Assembly: GCF_001019615.1 (NCBI RefSeq)
Contig: NZ_JNBQ01000008.1
Coordinates: 1 to 64,000, forward strand
Length of the DNA: 64,000 bases
Reading direction: 5' to 3'
Origin: Cellulosimicrobium funkei
GTDB lineage: Bacteria; Actinomycetota; Actinomycetes; Actinomycetales; Cellulomonadaceae
The first letter of the stretch is position 1; each line of letters begins with the position of its first letter. Under the pieces are notes generated by a model. The model did not search any database. It worked only from the letters and a program-made list of their open reading frames with translations, and had not been told where the DNA came from. Of this stretch, positions 1 to 7,802 are shown one piece after another. The translations under genes were made by a program, and so were the position numbers.

Positions 1-495
1 GTCGCCGGGATCAGCACCCGACCGCGACGCCACGAGGAGACCGGCGCCCAGCGCGACGGCCGTGACGGCGCTCACGCCCCCGACGTCGTGGGCGTCGGCG
101 AGGCCGCGCTGGATCCAGAGCGACCCGAGGGTGAGGACCGCGAGCATGACCGGGAGCCCGACGGCGACCCCCGCGGCGACGCGCCGGTTCGCGGCCGACC
201 GCCCCAGGAACGCCGTCATCGCGGCGAACCCCGCCGAGGTGAGCAGGCCCAGGGCCGTGCTTCCCGCCACCGCCGCACCGAGCGACGCGAAGCCGTCCGC
301 GCCGCCGGTGCCCCAGTGGATCGCCACGGGGTCGGGGAGCTCCGCCGACCAGCTCAGCGCGACGAGCGCCGCGACCACGGTAACGACCGCCCCCGCGGCG
401 CCGACGAGGAGCGCGAGGGTGCGGTGGTCGTCCGGGCGCGGACGGCCGTCCTCGGTCGGTCGTCCGGGCGAGCGGCGCGGGGTGGCTGGGGTCAT
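1..495 (-). CDS. DUF1648 domain membrane protein (partial, runs off left edge)
   Basis: The ATG at 495-493 overlaps the stop of the GntR gene as ATGA, so the two are translationally coupled. The 165 visible codons begin with a charged, proline-rich N-terminus, then a membrane segment near residues 27-48, then the DUF1648 signature LPDPVAIHWG...DGFAS near residues 53-70. At least two more hydrophobic segments follow. DUF1648 proteins often sit next to YtrA-type GntR regulators in Actinobacteria and Firmicutes, and the pairing here fits. The function of the family is not established. The C-terminus is outside the window. Confidence 0.8.
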   Translation of the reverse strand, partial: MTPATPRRSPGRPTEDGRPRPDDHRTLALLVGAAGAVVTVVAALVALSWSAELPDPVAIHWGTGGADGFASLGAAVAGSTALGLLTSAGFAAMTAFLGRSAANRRVAAGVAVGLPVMLAVLTLGSLWIQRGLADAHDVGGVSAVTAVALGAGLLVASRSGADPGD

Positions 496-845
496 CGGAG
501 GGCCTCCTTCACGAGGGTCAGGACGGTCTCGGGCGGCAGCGCGAGGGCGCGGGCCTCGTCCGCGACGCGGTCGACGGCGGCGCGCAGGGACGCGAGGTCG
601 ACGGCGGCGGGTGCCGTGACGACGGCGCCGCGCCCGCGGCGGAGGTCGACGAGGCCCTCGTCGCGCAGCGCCTGGTAGGCGCGCAGCACGGTGTGCACGT
701 TGACGTCGAGCGCCTCCGCGAGCTCACGGGCCGCGGGCAGCCGCTCGCCCGGGGCGAGCCGCCCCCGGACGACGCCGAGGCGCACCTGGGCGACGAGCTG
801 CGCGAACAGCGGCTCGTCGGCCTGCGGGTCGATGCGGAACATCAC
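492..845 (-). CDS. GntR family regulator, YtrA subfamily
   Basis: A 117-residue protein with an N-terminal GntR winged helix (about residues 8-75, including the typical RLPAARELAEALDVNVHTV stretch) and only a short helical C-terminal tail. This is the architecture of the YtrA subfamily, which lacks a large ligand-binding domain. It is co-transcribed with the overlapping DUF1648 gene. The likely start is GTG at 845, since a TAGACT -10 box lies six bases upstream; an ATG is the second codon. A perfect inverted repeat sits in the promoter, so autorepression is likely. The inducer is unknown. Confidence 0.88.
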   Translation of the reverse strand: MMFRIDPQADEPLFAQLVAQVRLGVVRGRLAPGERLPAARELAEALDVNVHTVLRAYQALRDEGLVDLRRGRGAVVTAPAAVDLASLRAAVDRVADEARALALPPETVLTLVKEALR

Positions 846-851
846 GAGCCC

Positions 852-881
852 AGTCTAGTTGTTCTAGGGAAACTAGAACAA
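852..881 (-). promoter_or_regulatory. Promoter and operator of the GntR-DUF1648 operon
   Basis: On the minus strand a -35-like TTGTTC (881-876) is separated by 18 bases from TAGACT (857-852), and the GTG start follows six bases later. The spacer contains GTTCTAG-N5-CTAGAAC at 861-879, a perfect 7-bp-arm palindrome. A regulator bound here would block RNA polymerase. The natural candidate is the GntR protein encoded immediately downstream. Confidence 0.65.
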
Positions 882-893
882 ATACGTCCGACG

Positions 894-927
894 GCGGGGC
901 CGCCGTCGTTCCCGACGGCGGCCCCGC
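894..927 (-). terminator. Intrinsic terminator after cysE
   Basis: A perfect 15-bp inverted repeat (894-908 with 913-927, four-base loop) lies directly downstream of the cysE stop codon. There is no clear T tract, as is common in high-GC Actinobacteria. Confidence 0.75.
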
Positions 928-937
928 GTCCGTGCGC

Positions 938-1567
938 TCAGATGACGTACTCGATGAGGAGCGACGGGTCCTCGAGGGCGTCCCGCGCCGCGGGTGCGGC
1001 GGCGGGCGTGCGGATCTTGGCCGGGACCCCGACCGCGACCGCCCCGGCGGGCACGTCCTTGACGACGACGGCGTTGGCCCCCACCTGCACGTCGTCGCCG
1101 ATCCAGACGGGTCCGAGGATCTTCGCTCCCGCCCCGACGACGACGCGGTCCCCGAGCGTCGGGTGCCGCTTGCCGCGCTTCATCGACCGCCCGCCGAGGG
1201 TGGACGTGTGGAAGAGCACCACGTCGTCGCCGACGACCGCCGTCTCGCCCACGACGACCCCCATGCCGTGGTCGATGAACAGGCGCCGGCCGATGCGCGC
1301 GCCGGGGTGGATCTCCACGCCGGTCAGCGCCCGCGCCGCCTGCGAGACGAGGCGTGCCGGGAGGCGCAGCAGGGGCTCGCGCCACATGCGGTGCGCGAGC
1401 CGGTAGGCCCACACGGCGTGCACGCCCGGGTACGCCAGCGCGACCTCGAGGCGGCTGCGGGCGGCGGGGTCCCGCCGCCGGGCGGCCTCGAGGTCCTCGC
1501 CGAGCACGCGCACGAACCGACGCAGCCGGTAGCCGGCCGTCCGGTGGTGGGGACGCGGGTCCGTCAC
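938..1567 (-). CDS. cysE: Serine O-acetyltransferase
   Basis: Transfers acetyl from acetyl-CoA to L-serine to give O-acetylserine, the substrate of CysK. The 209-residue protein has an N-terminal helical part and a left-handed beta helix from about residue 83 onward ([10 protein letters not shown], repeated hexapeptides to residue 180). The catalytic DHGMG is at 99-103 and the expected STLGG at 122-126. The GTG start at 1567 is one base past the cysK stop, so cysK and cysE form one transcript read right to left. The short C-terminus beyond residue 185 ends LIEYVI, resembling the Ile-terminated tail that docks into CysK in cysteine synthase complexes. Confidence 0.95.
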   Translation of the reverse strand: MTDPRPHHRTAGYRLRRFVRVLGEDLEAARRRDPAARSRLEVALAYPGVHAVWAYRLAHRMWREPLLRLPARLVSQAARALTGVEIHPGARIGRRLFIDHGMGVVVGETAVVGDDVVLFHTSTLGGRSMKRGKRHPTLGDRVVVGAGAKILGPVWIGDDVQVGANAVVVKDVPAGAVAVGVPAKIRTPAAAPAARDALEDPSLLIEYVI

Positions 1568-1568
1568 G

Positions 1569-2504
1569 TCAGTCCAGCAGGTCGGCGTAGAGCACGGAGG
1601 ACAGGTAGCGCTCGCCGAAGGACGGGATGATCGTCACGATGAGCTTGCCCGCGTTCTCGGGGCGGGCGGCGAGCTGGAGCGCGGCGGCGATCGCGGCGCC
1701 GGACGAGATGCCGACGAGGAGGCCCTCCTCCTTGGCGGCGCGGCGCGCGTACTCGACCGCGGTCTCCGCGTTGACGTCGATCACCTCGTCGTAGACCGAG
1801 GTGTCGAGGATCTCGGGCACGAAGTTCGCGCCGATGCCCTGGATCTTGTGCGGGCCGGGCTGGCCGCCGTTGAGGATGGCCGACTCCTCGGGCTCGACCG
1901 CGACGATCTGCACGCCGGGCTTGCGCTCCTTGAGCACCTGGCCGACGCCGGTGATCGTGCCACCGGTACCGATCCCCGCGACGACGATGTCGACGGCGCC
2001 GTCCGTGTCGGCCCAGATCTCCTCCGCCGTCGTGCGGCGGTGGATCTCGGGGTTGGCCTCGTTCGCGAACTGGCGCGCGAGGATCGCGCCCTCGCGCTCG
2101 GCGACGATCTCGTCCGCGCGGTTGACCGCGCCCTTCATGCCCTCCGACCCCGGCGTGAGGATGAGCTCGGCGCCGAACGCGCGGAGCAGGGCGCGCCGCT
2201 CCTTCGACATCGTCTCGGGCATCGTCAGCACGACGTCGTACCCCCGTGCCGCACCGACCATGGCGAGCGCGATGCCGGTGTTGCCGGAGGTGGCCTCGAC
2301 GATCGTCCCGCCCGGCTTCAGCTCGCCCGACGCCTCCGCGGCGTCGATGATCGCCACGCCGATGCGGTCCTTGACCGAGTTCGCGGGGTTGTAGAACTCG
2401 AGCTTGCCCACGACGGTGGCGCCGAGGCCGTCCGTGAGCTTGTTGAGACGGACCAGGGGGGTGTTGCCGACGAGCTGCGTGACGTCGTCGTAGATGCGTG
2501 CCAT
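1569..2504 (-). CDS. cysK: Cysteine synthase A (O-acetylserine sulfhydrylase)
   Basis: PLP enzyme of 311 residues that makes L-cysteine from O-acetylserine and sulfide. The PLP lysine is K45 in NSVKDRIG, and the substrate loop TSGNTG is at 72-77. GTGGTITG, the phosphate-binding glycine loop, is also present. The chosen ATG (MARIYDDV) has a purine-rich Shine-Dalgarno (AGAGGAAG) just upstream. A longer reading of 28 residues would start inside the leader and is unlikely. First gene of the cysK-cysE operon, preceded by a Cys-rich leader peptide. Confidence 0.96.
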   Translation of the reverse strand: MARIYDDVTQLVGNTPLVRLNKLTDGLGATVVGKLEFYNPANSVKDRIGVAIIDAAEASGELKPGGTIVEATSGNTGIALAMVGAARGYDVVLTMPETMSKERRALLRAFGAELILTPGSEGMKGAVNRADEIVAEREGAILARQFANEANPEIHRRTTAEEIWADTDGAVDIVVAGIGTGGTITGVGQVLKERKPGVQIVAVEPEESAILNGGQPGPHKIQGIGANFVPEILDTSVYDEVIDVNAETAVEYARRAAKEEGLLVGISSGAAIAAALQLAARPENAGKLIVTIIPSFGERYLSSVLYADLLD

Positions 2505-2522
2505 GTCTTCCTCTTCTGTCGA

Positions 2523-2539
2523 CGGCTCGGGGTGAGCCG
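2523..2539 (-). promoter_or_regulatory. Small hairpin just upstream of cysK
   Basis: CGGCTC and GAGCCG (2523-2528 and 2534-2539) form a six-bp stem with a five-base loop, about 20 bases before the cysK start. It could take part in leader-peptide-controlled attenuation, but this is only a possibility. Confidence 0.3.
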
Positions 2540-2707
2540 GGGTGGGGGTACTGATCAGGGGACGAGGGCCGTCGCGGTCCGTGACCACGGTGCCCAGCGT
2601 CTCGCGGGGACGCTACGGGCGCGCGGGCACGACGGCGGGGGCGGGCTCGTGCGGACGGGGCGGCCTGGGTGCGGCGCGGAGCGGCGCGCGGGGTCGGCGG
2701 CGGTTCG

Positions 2708-2791
2708 TCAGCGACAGCCGAGACAGCGACAACAGGAGACGCGCAACTCGGCGCGGTGCAGCGGTGCGGGACGCGCGATCGTCGCGGTCAT
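2708..2791 (-). CDS. Cysteine-rich leader peptide of the cysK-cysE operon
   Basis: A 27-codon reading frame begins MTATIARPAP and ends RVSCCRCLGCR. Four of the last eight residues are Cys, and all four use TGT, whereas the core genes of this window use TGC. The ATG at 2791 is preceded by a strong AGGAGG sequence. A promoter-like TTGCAG-N18-TAGCCT lies upstream, and cysK starts about 200 bases downstream. Short Cys-rich uORFs upstream of sulfur genes are known in mycobacteria to mediate cysteine-responsive attenuation. By analogy ribosome stalling on the Cys codons when Cys-tRNA is scarce would raise cysK expression. Function is inferred. Confidence 0.7.
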   Translation of the reverse strand: MTATIARPAPLHRAELRVSCCRCLGCR

Positions 2792-2864
2792 TCCTCGCTC
2801 CTCCTGGTCGGTCGCGCCGCGGTCGCCCGGAGGTCCGGGCCTGCGGGCGGCGCGTGTGACCCCG

Positions 2865-2894
2865 AGGCTATCGGTCCGCGTCCGGACCCTGCAA
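2865..2894 (-). promoter_or_regulatory. Probable promoter of the leader peptide-cysK-cysE transcript
   Basis: On the minus strand TTGCAG (2894-2889) is followed after 18 bases by TAGCCT (2870-2865). Transcription would begin near 2858, giving a leader of about 65 bases before the leader peptide and about 355 bases before cysK. Confidence 0.45.
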
Positions 2895-2946
2895 CGCCGT
2901 CCACGAGACGGTCGCGCGGTCGGAGGCGTCGGTGTGCGAGCGAGAC

Positions 2947-2987
2947 GACGAGGGGCGCCCCGCCGTCCTGGCGGGGCGCCCCTCGTC
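2947..2987 (-). terminator. Intrinsic terminator after tRNA-Gly
   Basis: A perfect 18-bp inverted repeat (2947-2964 with 2970-2987, five-base loop) lies about 40 bases past the 3' end of the tRNA-Gly gene. It insulates the tRNA from the cysK leader transcript. Confidence 0.75.
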
Positions 2988-3028
2988 ACGTTCGGGTTCC
3001 GCGGCGGGACGGAGCCCGAGAGCGTCGG

Positions 3029-3099
3029 AGCGGGCGACGGGAATCGAACCCGCGTAGCCAGTTTGGAAGACTGGGGCTCTACCATTGAGCTACGCCCGC
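3029..3099 (-). tRNA. tRNA-Gly (TCC)
   Basis: The minus strand folds as a full cloverleaf. The seven-bp acceptor pairs GCGGGCG with CGCCCGC, the anticodon arm is CCAGT-CTTCCAA-ACTGG with anticodon TCC, and the T arm contains GGTTCGATTCC. The discriminator base is T and CCA is not encoded. Length is 71 bases. Confidence 0.95.
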
Positions 3100-3297
3100 A
3101 CGGGCCGTGGGACCGGGATCCGGGCCCCGACCGGAGGGCCGAGGACCGGCACGGCGCCGACCTGCGGCCGCAACCTTAGCAAACCCCGGTGGCTCTGCCC
3201 GCCGTGCACCCGCCGCCGCCCGGTGGTCTGCGGCGCGCCGACGAGGGTGCCCTCACCCGCCAGTACACTTGCCCTGGCCCGCCGCCGTGGCGGGCGA

Positions 3298-3373
<76 letters not shown>

Positions 3374-3456
3374 TTCGCGCGGCGCCCCTTCTGGGGCGTC
3401 GCGGGGCGTCGTCGACGTCCGGGCCGTCTCGTCGGTCCCGTCCTCGAGAGGTGCCC

Positions 3457-4410
3457 GTGACCACGTCCACCACCGCGACCGGACCGGCGACGCGCGTCAC
3501 CCTCGCCGCGGTCGTCGCCGCGGGCAGCGGCGCCGTGCTCTCGCTCCAGGGCCGCCTCAACGGCGACCTCGCCGCCGCCGGGACCGGACCCGTGGTCGCG
3601 GCCTGGCTCTCCTACGTCGGGACCTTCCTCGCGACCGTTCTGGTGGTGGTCGCCCGCCGTCGGGTCGGCTCCACGCTGCACGTCCTGCGCACCTCCGCGT
3701 CGTGGTGGTGGTTCGCGGTCGGGCTGTGCAGCGTCCCGATCGTCGTCGCCATGGCCGCCGGGGTCCCGCTCGTCGGCGTCGCGGTCGCGTCGGTGTGCTC
3801 GGTCGCCGGCCAGACGGTCGCGGGGCTCGCGCTCGACGCGCGCGGCGTCGGGCTCCCGGCCCCGCTGCGGCTCACCGCGCGCCGGGCCGCCGCGGGGCTC
3901 GCGGCGCTCGTGGGCCTGGGCGTCGCGGTGCTCGGCGGCGCGACGACCGACGCGGGGTGGGGCGCCGTCCTCGCGGGGGTCGCGCTCTTCGTCGGCGGCG
4001 CCGTCCTGTGCGGGCAGCAGGCCGGGAACGGCCGGGTCACGCAGCTCACGGGCGACCCGGTCGTCGCGACCCTCACCTCGGTCACGGGCGGGCTCGTCGG
4101 CATCTCTGTCGTGTGCGCGCTGGCCGCGCCCCTCGGCGGTCTCGACGGCGTCACGCTGCCCGGGCAGTGGTGGCTCTACCTGGGCGGCCCGCTGGGGACC
4201 CTCATCACCGTGGCGGCCGCGTACGCGGTGCGCCACCTCGGCACGTTCGTCCTCACGCTGACGGTCGTCGGCGGCCAGATGGTCATGGCCGTGCTGCTCG
4301 ACGTGCTTGGCGTGGTCGGGCTGCGGTGGCAGACCGTCGTCGCGACCGCCGTCGTCGGGCTCGCCGTCGTCCTGGTGGTGCAGCGCCCGGGTCCGCGCAC
4401 GTCGGCCTGA
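3457..4410 (+). CDS. DMT-superfamily transporter with two DUF606 (YdcZ-like) halves
   Basis: An integral membrane protein of 317 residues with about ten hydrophobic segments arranged as two similar halves, each opening with the SGxxLxxQGRxN / GQxxxGLxxD type motifs of the DUF606 (YdcZ) branch of the drug/metabolite transporter superfamily. The substrate is unknown. The GTG at 3457 is chosen because AGAGGTG lies just upstream; a GTG six bases earlier is possible. The frame is open much further upstream, through the tRNA-Pro gene, but that part is not coding. It stands alone between tRNA-Pro and tig. Confidence 0.8.
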   Translation: MTTSTTATGPATRVTLAAVVAAGSGAVLSLQGRLNGDLAAAGTGPVVAAWLSYVGTFLATVLVVVARRRVGSTLHVLRTSASWWWFAVGLCSVPIVVAMAAGVPLVGVAVASVCSVAGQTVAGLALDARGVGLPAPLRLTARRAAAGLAALVGLGVAVLGGATTDAGWGAVLAGVALFVGGAVLCGQQAGNGRVTQLTGDPVVATLTSVTGGLVGISVVCALAAPLGGLDGVTLPGQWWLYLGGPLGTLITVAAAYAVRHLGTFVLTLTVVGGQMVMAVLLDVLGVVGLRWQTVVATAVVGLAVVLVVQRPGPRTSA

Positions 4411-4519
4411 CCGCGACGCTTGACCGCTCGCGTACCATGGAACGGTTGCCCGTACGCCTGCGTGCGGAGCCGTCCCCGGCCGGACGCCGGCCCACCCCGA
4501 TCAGTTGGAGATCATCGAA

Positions 4520-5929
4520 GTGAAGAGCGCCGTCGAGACCCTGGACCCCACCAAGGTCAAGCTGACCGTCGAGGTGGAGTACGACGAGCTCAAGCCGAGC
4601 ATCGAGCACGCCTACCAGCACATCGCGGAGCAGGTGAACATCCCCGGCTTCCGCAAGGGCAAGGTCCCGCCGCGCGTGATCGACCAGCGCGTCGGCTGGG
4701 GCGCCGTCATCGAGCACGCCGTCAACGACGGCCTGTCCGGCTTCTACCGCCAGGCCGCGAGCGAGGAGAGCCTGCGCCCGCTCGGCCAGCCCGAGGTCGA
4801 GGTCACCGAGATCCCGGCCAAGGCCGGCGAGGGCCAGCTGGTCTTCACCGCCGAGGTCGAGGTCCGCCCCGAGATCACGCTGCCCGCCCTCGACACGCTC
4901 GCCATCACGGTCGAGCCCGCCGAGGTCACCGACGAGGACGTCACCGAGCGCCTCGACGCGCTGCGCGAGCGCTTCGGCACCCTCGTCGGCGTCGACCGTC
5001 CCGCGGCCGAGGGCGACTTCGTCGTGCTCGACCTCACGGCCGAGATCGACGGCGAGGAGGTCGACTCCGTCTCCGGCGTCAGCTACCAGATCGGCTCGGG
5101 CAACATGCTCGAGGGCCTGGACGAGGCGCTGACCGGTCTCTCGGCCGACGAGACGACCACGTTCAACGCCCCGCTGGCCGGTGGCGAGCACGAGGGCAAG
5201 GAGGCGTCCGTCACCGTCACGGCGACGTCCGTCAAGCAGCGCGACCTGCCCGAGGCGGACGACGACTTCGCCCAGCTCGCGTCCGAGTTCGACACGCTCG
5301 AGGAGCTCACCGCCGACCTGCGCGAGCAGGTCGCGAGCATCAAGACCTCGAACCAGGCCGTCGCCGCGCGCGACGAGCTCCTCAAGGCGCTCAACGACGC
5401 GGTCGAGATCCCCGTGCCGTCGGGCGTCGTCGAGGCCGAGGTGCACCGCCACCTCGAGTCCGAGGGCCGCCTGGAGGACGAGACGCACCGCGCCGAGGTC
5501 ACCGTCGAGGCGACCGACGCCATCCGCAACCAGATCCTGCTCGACACCCTCGCCGAGCAGCTCGAGATCAAGGTCGCGCAGAACGAGCTCCTCGAGTACC
5601 TCGTGAGCGCGTCGCGCCAGTACGGGATGGACCCGAACCAGTTCATCCAGTCGCTCGACCAGGGCGGGCAGATCCCCGCGATGGTCGGCGAGGTCGCGCG
5701 CTCCAAGTCGCTCGCCGTCGCCCTGCGCCAGATCGAGGTCAAGGACTCCGCGGGCAACGTCGTCGACCTGACCGAGTTCATCGGCTCGGACGACGAGGAC
5801 GCCGCCGCGGACGAGTCGGTCGAGGACGTCGCGGCCGAGCCCGTCGAGGAGGCCCTCGTCGACGACTCCGCTGCCGCCGCCGCCGAGGCGCCGGTCGAGG
5901 ACGACGAGAAGGACGCGACGAAGGCCTGA
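4520..5929 (+). CDS. tig: Trigger factor (ribosome-associated chaperone and prolyl isomerase)
   Basis: A 469-residue protein that binds the ribosome exit site and shields nascent chains. The N-terminal ribosome-binding domain carries the signature GFRKGKVPP near residues 44-52. The FKBP-type domain is near 150-250 (EGDFVVLDL...) and the C-terminal helical domain follows. The last 50 residues are an acidic Ala/Asp/Glu-rich tail typical of actinobacterial Tig. The GTG start at 4520 (VKSAVETLDP) follows GGAG by about nine bases; an upstream TTG at 4505 is less likely. A TACCAT -10-like box lies at 4433-4438. The downstream clp genes complete a protein quality-control cluster. Confidence 0.95.
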   Translation: MKSAVETLDPTKVKLTVEVEYDELKPSIEHAYQHIAEQVNIPGFRKGKVPPRVIDQRVGWGAVIEHAVNDGLSGFYRQAASEESLRPLGQPEVEVTEIPAKAGEGQLVFTAEVEVRPEITLPALDTLAITVEPAEVTDEDVTERLDALRERFGTLVGVDRPAAEGDFVVLDLTAEIDGEEVDSVSGVSYQIGSGNMLEGLDEALTGLSADETTTFNAPLAGGEHEGKEASVTVTATSVKQRDLPEADDDFAQLASEFDTLEELTADLREQVASIKTSNQAVAARDELLKALNDAVEIPVPSGVVEAEVHRHLESEGRLEDETHRAEVTVEATDAIRNQILLDTLAEQLEIKVAQNELLEYLVSASRQYGMDPNQFIQSLDQGGQIPAMVGEVARSKSLAVALRQIEVKDSAGNVVDLTEFIGSDDEDAAADESVEDVAAEPVEEALVDDSAAAAAEAPVEDDEKDATKA

Positions 5930-5962
5930 CACGGCACTGGCCCTCCGGCCGGAGCAGGTCCC

Positions 5963-6003
5963 ACGACGGCCCGCACCCTCCGCGCGAGGGGGCGGGCCGT
6001 CGT
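5963..6003 (+). terminator. Intrinsic terminator after tig
   Basis: ACGACGGCCCGC at 5963-5974 pairs perfectly with 5992-6003. The inner bases CCCTC/GAGGG extend the stem, so the whole forms a long GC-rich hairpin 33 bases after the tig stop. Confidence 0.75.
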
Positions 6004-6194
6004 CGTGCCCGTGCCGCGACGGCGCGCACCGGCCACGTGGTGCGCCGTCAGCGAAAACGCGCGCTATCGGGACGAACGCCGGGCACGGACCGCGTTAGGG
6101 TCACTTGCAGCACGGCTGGACCGGGACACGCTTCCGGTACCGGCCAGGGCAGCGCAGGCGGGGGCGACCCGCGGGAGCGACGAAGGAGATGGAT

Positions 6195-6836
6195 GTGAAC
6201 GAGCTGTACCTGCCGTCCGACGCGACGGCCCCGGTCAACCGCGCCGAGGGTCCGGGCTTCGGACTCAACGACTCCATCTACAACCGGCTCCTCAAGGAGC
6301 GCATCATCTGGCTCGGCTCGGAGGTGCGCGATGAGAACGCGAACGCCATCTGCGCCCAGATGATGCTGCTCGCCGCGGAGGACCCGGAGAAGGACATCTG
6401 GCTCTACATCAACTCGCCCGGCGGGTCGATCACGGCAGGGATGGCGATCTACGACACCATGCAGTACATCCAGCCGGACGTCGCGACGATCGCCATGGGC
6501 ATGGCTGCCTCGATGGGGCAGTTCCTGCTCTCGTCCGGCACCAAGGGCAAGCGGTACGCGACGCCGCACGCGCGCGTCATGATGCACCAGCCCTCGGGCG
6601 GCATCGGCGGCACGGCGACCGACGTGCGCATCAACGCGCAGCTCATCATGCACATGAAGCAGGTGCTCTCCGAGCTCACGGCCGAGCAGACCGGCAAGCC
6701 GCTCGAGCAGATCCTCAAGGACAACGACCGCGACAGCTGGTTCACGGCCGAGGAGGCGCTGGAGTACGGCTTCATCGACCACGTCGTCACCAACGCGTCG
6801 TCCGTGACCGGCGGCGGCGGCACCACGGGTTCCTGA
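6195..6836 (+). CDS. clpP1: ATP-dependent Clp protease proteolytic subunit 1
   Basis: Serine peptidase of 213 residues that forms the degradation chamber with ClpP2. The catalytic Ser106 lies in GMAASMGQ, His131 in MMHQPSGG, and the acid in DNDRD near 180. The GTG at 6195 is preferred because AAGGAG is six bases before it; the in-frame ATG at 6189 touches that site. It is followed 37 bases later by clpP2. In mycobacteria both subunits are needed for an active mixed ClpP1P2 barrel, and the same is likely here. The 5' region (5930-6194) contains the tig terminator and a TAGGGT -10-like box at 6096-6101. Confidence 0.95.
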   Translation: MNELYLPSDATAPVNRAEGPGFGLNDSIYNRLLKERIIWLGSEVRDENANAICAQMMLLAAEDPEKDIWLYINSPGGSITAGMAIYDTMQYIQPDVATIAMGMAASMGQFLLSSGTKGKRYATPHARVMMHQPSGGIGGTATDVRINAQLIMHMKQVLSELTAEQTGKPLEQILKDNDRDSWFTAEEALEYGFIDHVVTNASSVTGGGGTTGS

Positions 6837-6873
6837 CCCCGCACCGGACACCAGACTTCACCGAGGAGAACCC

Positions 6874-7590
6874 GTGAGCTTCAGCGCCGAGTCCCAGTAC
6901 CTGTCCACCGCGCAGCGCCTCGCCGGCGCGGGCGCGCGCCCCGGCGGCATCGCGCTGCCGGGCGGCGCGCCGTCGGCCCGCTACGTGCTCCCGCAGTTCG
7001 AGGAGCGCACCGCGTACGGCTTCAAGCGCCAGGACCCCTACACCAAGCTGTTCGAGGACCGCATCATCTTCCTGGGCGTCCAGGTCGACGACGCGTCCGC
7101 GGACGACGTCATGGCCCAGCTCCTCGTGCTCGAGAGCCAGGACCCCGACCGCGACGTCATCCTCTACATCAACTCGCCGGGCGGGTCGTTCACCGCGATG
7201 ACCGCGCTCTACGACACGATGCAGTACATCAAGCCGCAGATCCAGACGGTCTGCCTGGGCCAGGCGGCGTCCGCCGCCGCGGTCCTGCTCGCCGCGGGCC
7301 AGCCGGGCAAGCGCCTCGCCCTGCCGAACGCACGCGTGCTCATCCACCAGCCCGCGATGGAGGGCGGCGGCTACGCGCAGGCGTCGGACATCGAGATCCA
7401 CGCGAACGAGCTCATCCGCATGCGCGAGTGGCTCGAGGACACGCTCGCGCTGCACTCGGGCAAGTCGGTCGAGCAGGTCCGCCAGGACATCGAGCGCGAC
7501 AAGATCCTCACCGCCGAGCAGGCGAAGGAGTACGGCCTCGTCGACCAGGTCCTCGAGAGCCGCAAGGCCGTCGCGGTCAACAAGCCCTGA
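6874..7590 (+). CDS. clpP2: ATP-dependent Clp protease proteolytic subunit 2
   Basis: Second ClpP paralogue, 238 residues, with catalytic Ser133 (LGQAASAAA), His158 ([10 protein letters not shown]) and Asp209 (IERDK). It has an N-terminal extension of about 35 residues compared with ClpP1, which may be processed off as in mycobacterial ClpP2. The GTG start follows GAGGAG by about eight bases. It is co-directional with and close to clpP1, so the two probably share a transcript, which ends at the hairpin 30 bases downstream. Confidence 0.95.
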   Translation: MSFSAESQYLSTAQRLAGAGARPGGIALPGGAPSARYVLPQFEERTAYGFKRQDPYTKLFEDRIIFLGVQVDDASADDVMAQLLVLESQDPDRDVILYINSPGGSFTAMTALYDTMQYIKPQIQTVCLGQAASAAAVLLAAGQPGKRLALPNARVLIHQPAMEGGGYAQASDIEIHANELIRMREWLEDTLALHSGKSVEQVRQDIERDKILTAEQAKEYGLVDQVLESRKAVAVNKP

Positions 7591-7620
7591 CGTGACCGCC
7601 CGACCAGCATGACCTCACGC

Positions 7621-7655
7621 CGCGCCGTCGTCCCCCGCCGGGGGACGACGGCGCG
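7621..7655 (+). terminator. Intrinsic terminator after clpP2
   Basis: A perfect 16-bp stem (7621-7636 with 7640-7655) closes on a three-base loop, 30 bases after the clpP2 stop. It separates clpP1P2 from clpX. Confidence 0.8.
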
Positions 7656-7685
7656 ACACGTTGCGCCCCGTACGGGGAGCCCACC

Positions 7686-7713
7686 TGACAACGGGGGCCC
7701 CGTGGTGTGGAAT
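7686..7713 (+). promoter_or_regulatory. Possible clpX promoter
   Basis: TGACAA (7686-7691) and TGGAAT (7708-7713) are separated by 16 bases, just downstream of the clpP2 terminator. Both hexamers are imperfect. The implied leader of clpX is about 80 bases. Confidence 0.35.
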
Positions 7714-7802
7714 GGGGAGCAGGACTCGCTCGGCCGTGCCCGGGCCCCGCGTCGTCGACCCCGACGGCAGGAGGCCTCGGCACCGGGACAAGGAGACGCG
7801 TA

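Noticed and set aside
6050-6110. A ClgR-type operator upstream of clpP1
   Set aside because: GCG-rich words are present but I could not place the expected TTCGC-N5-GCGAA arrangement.
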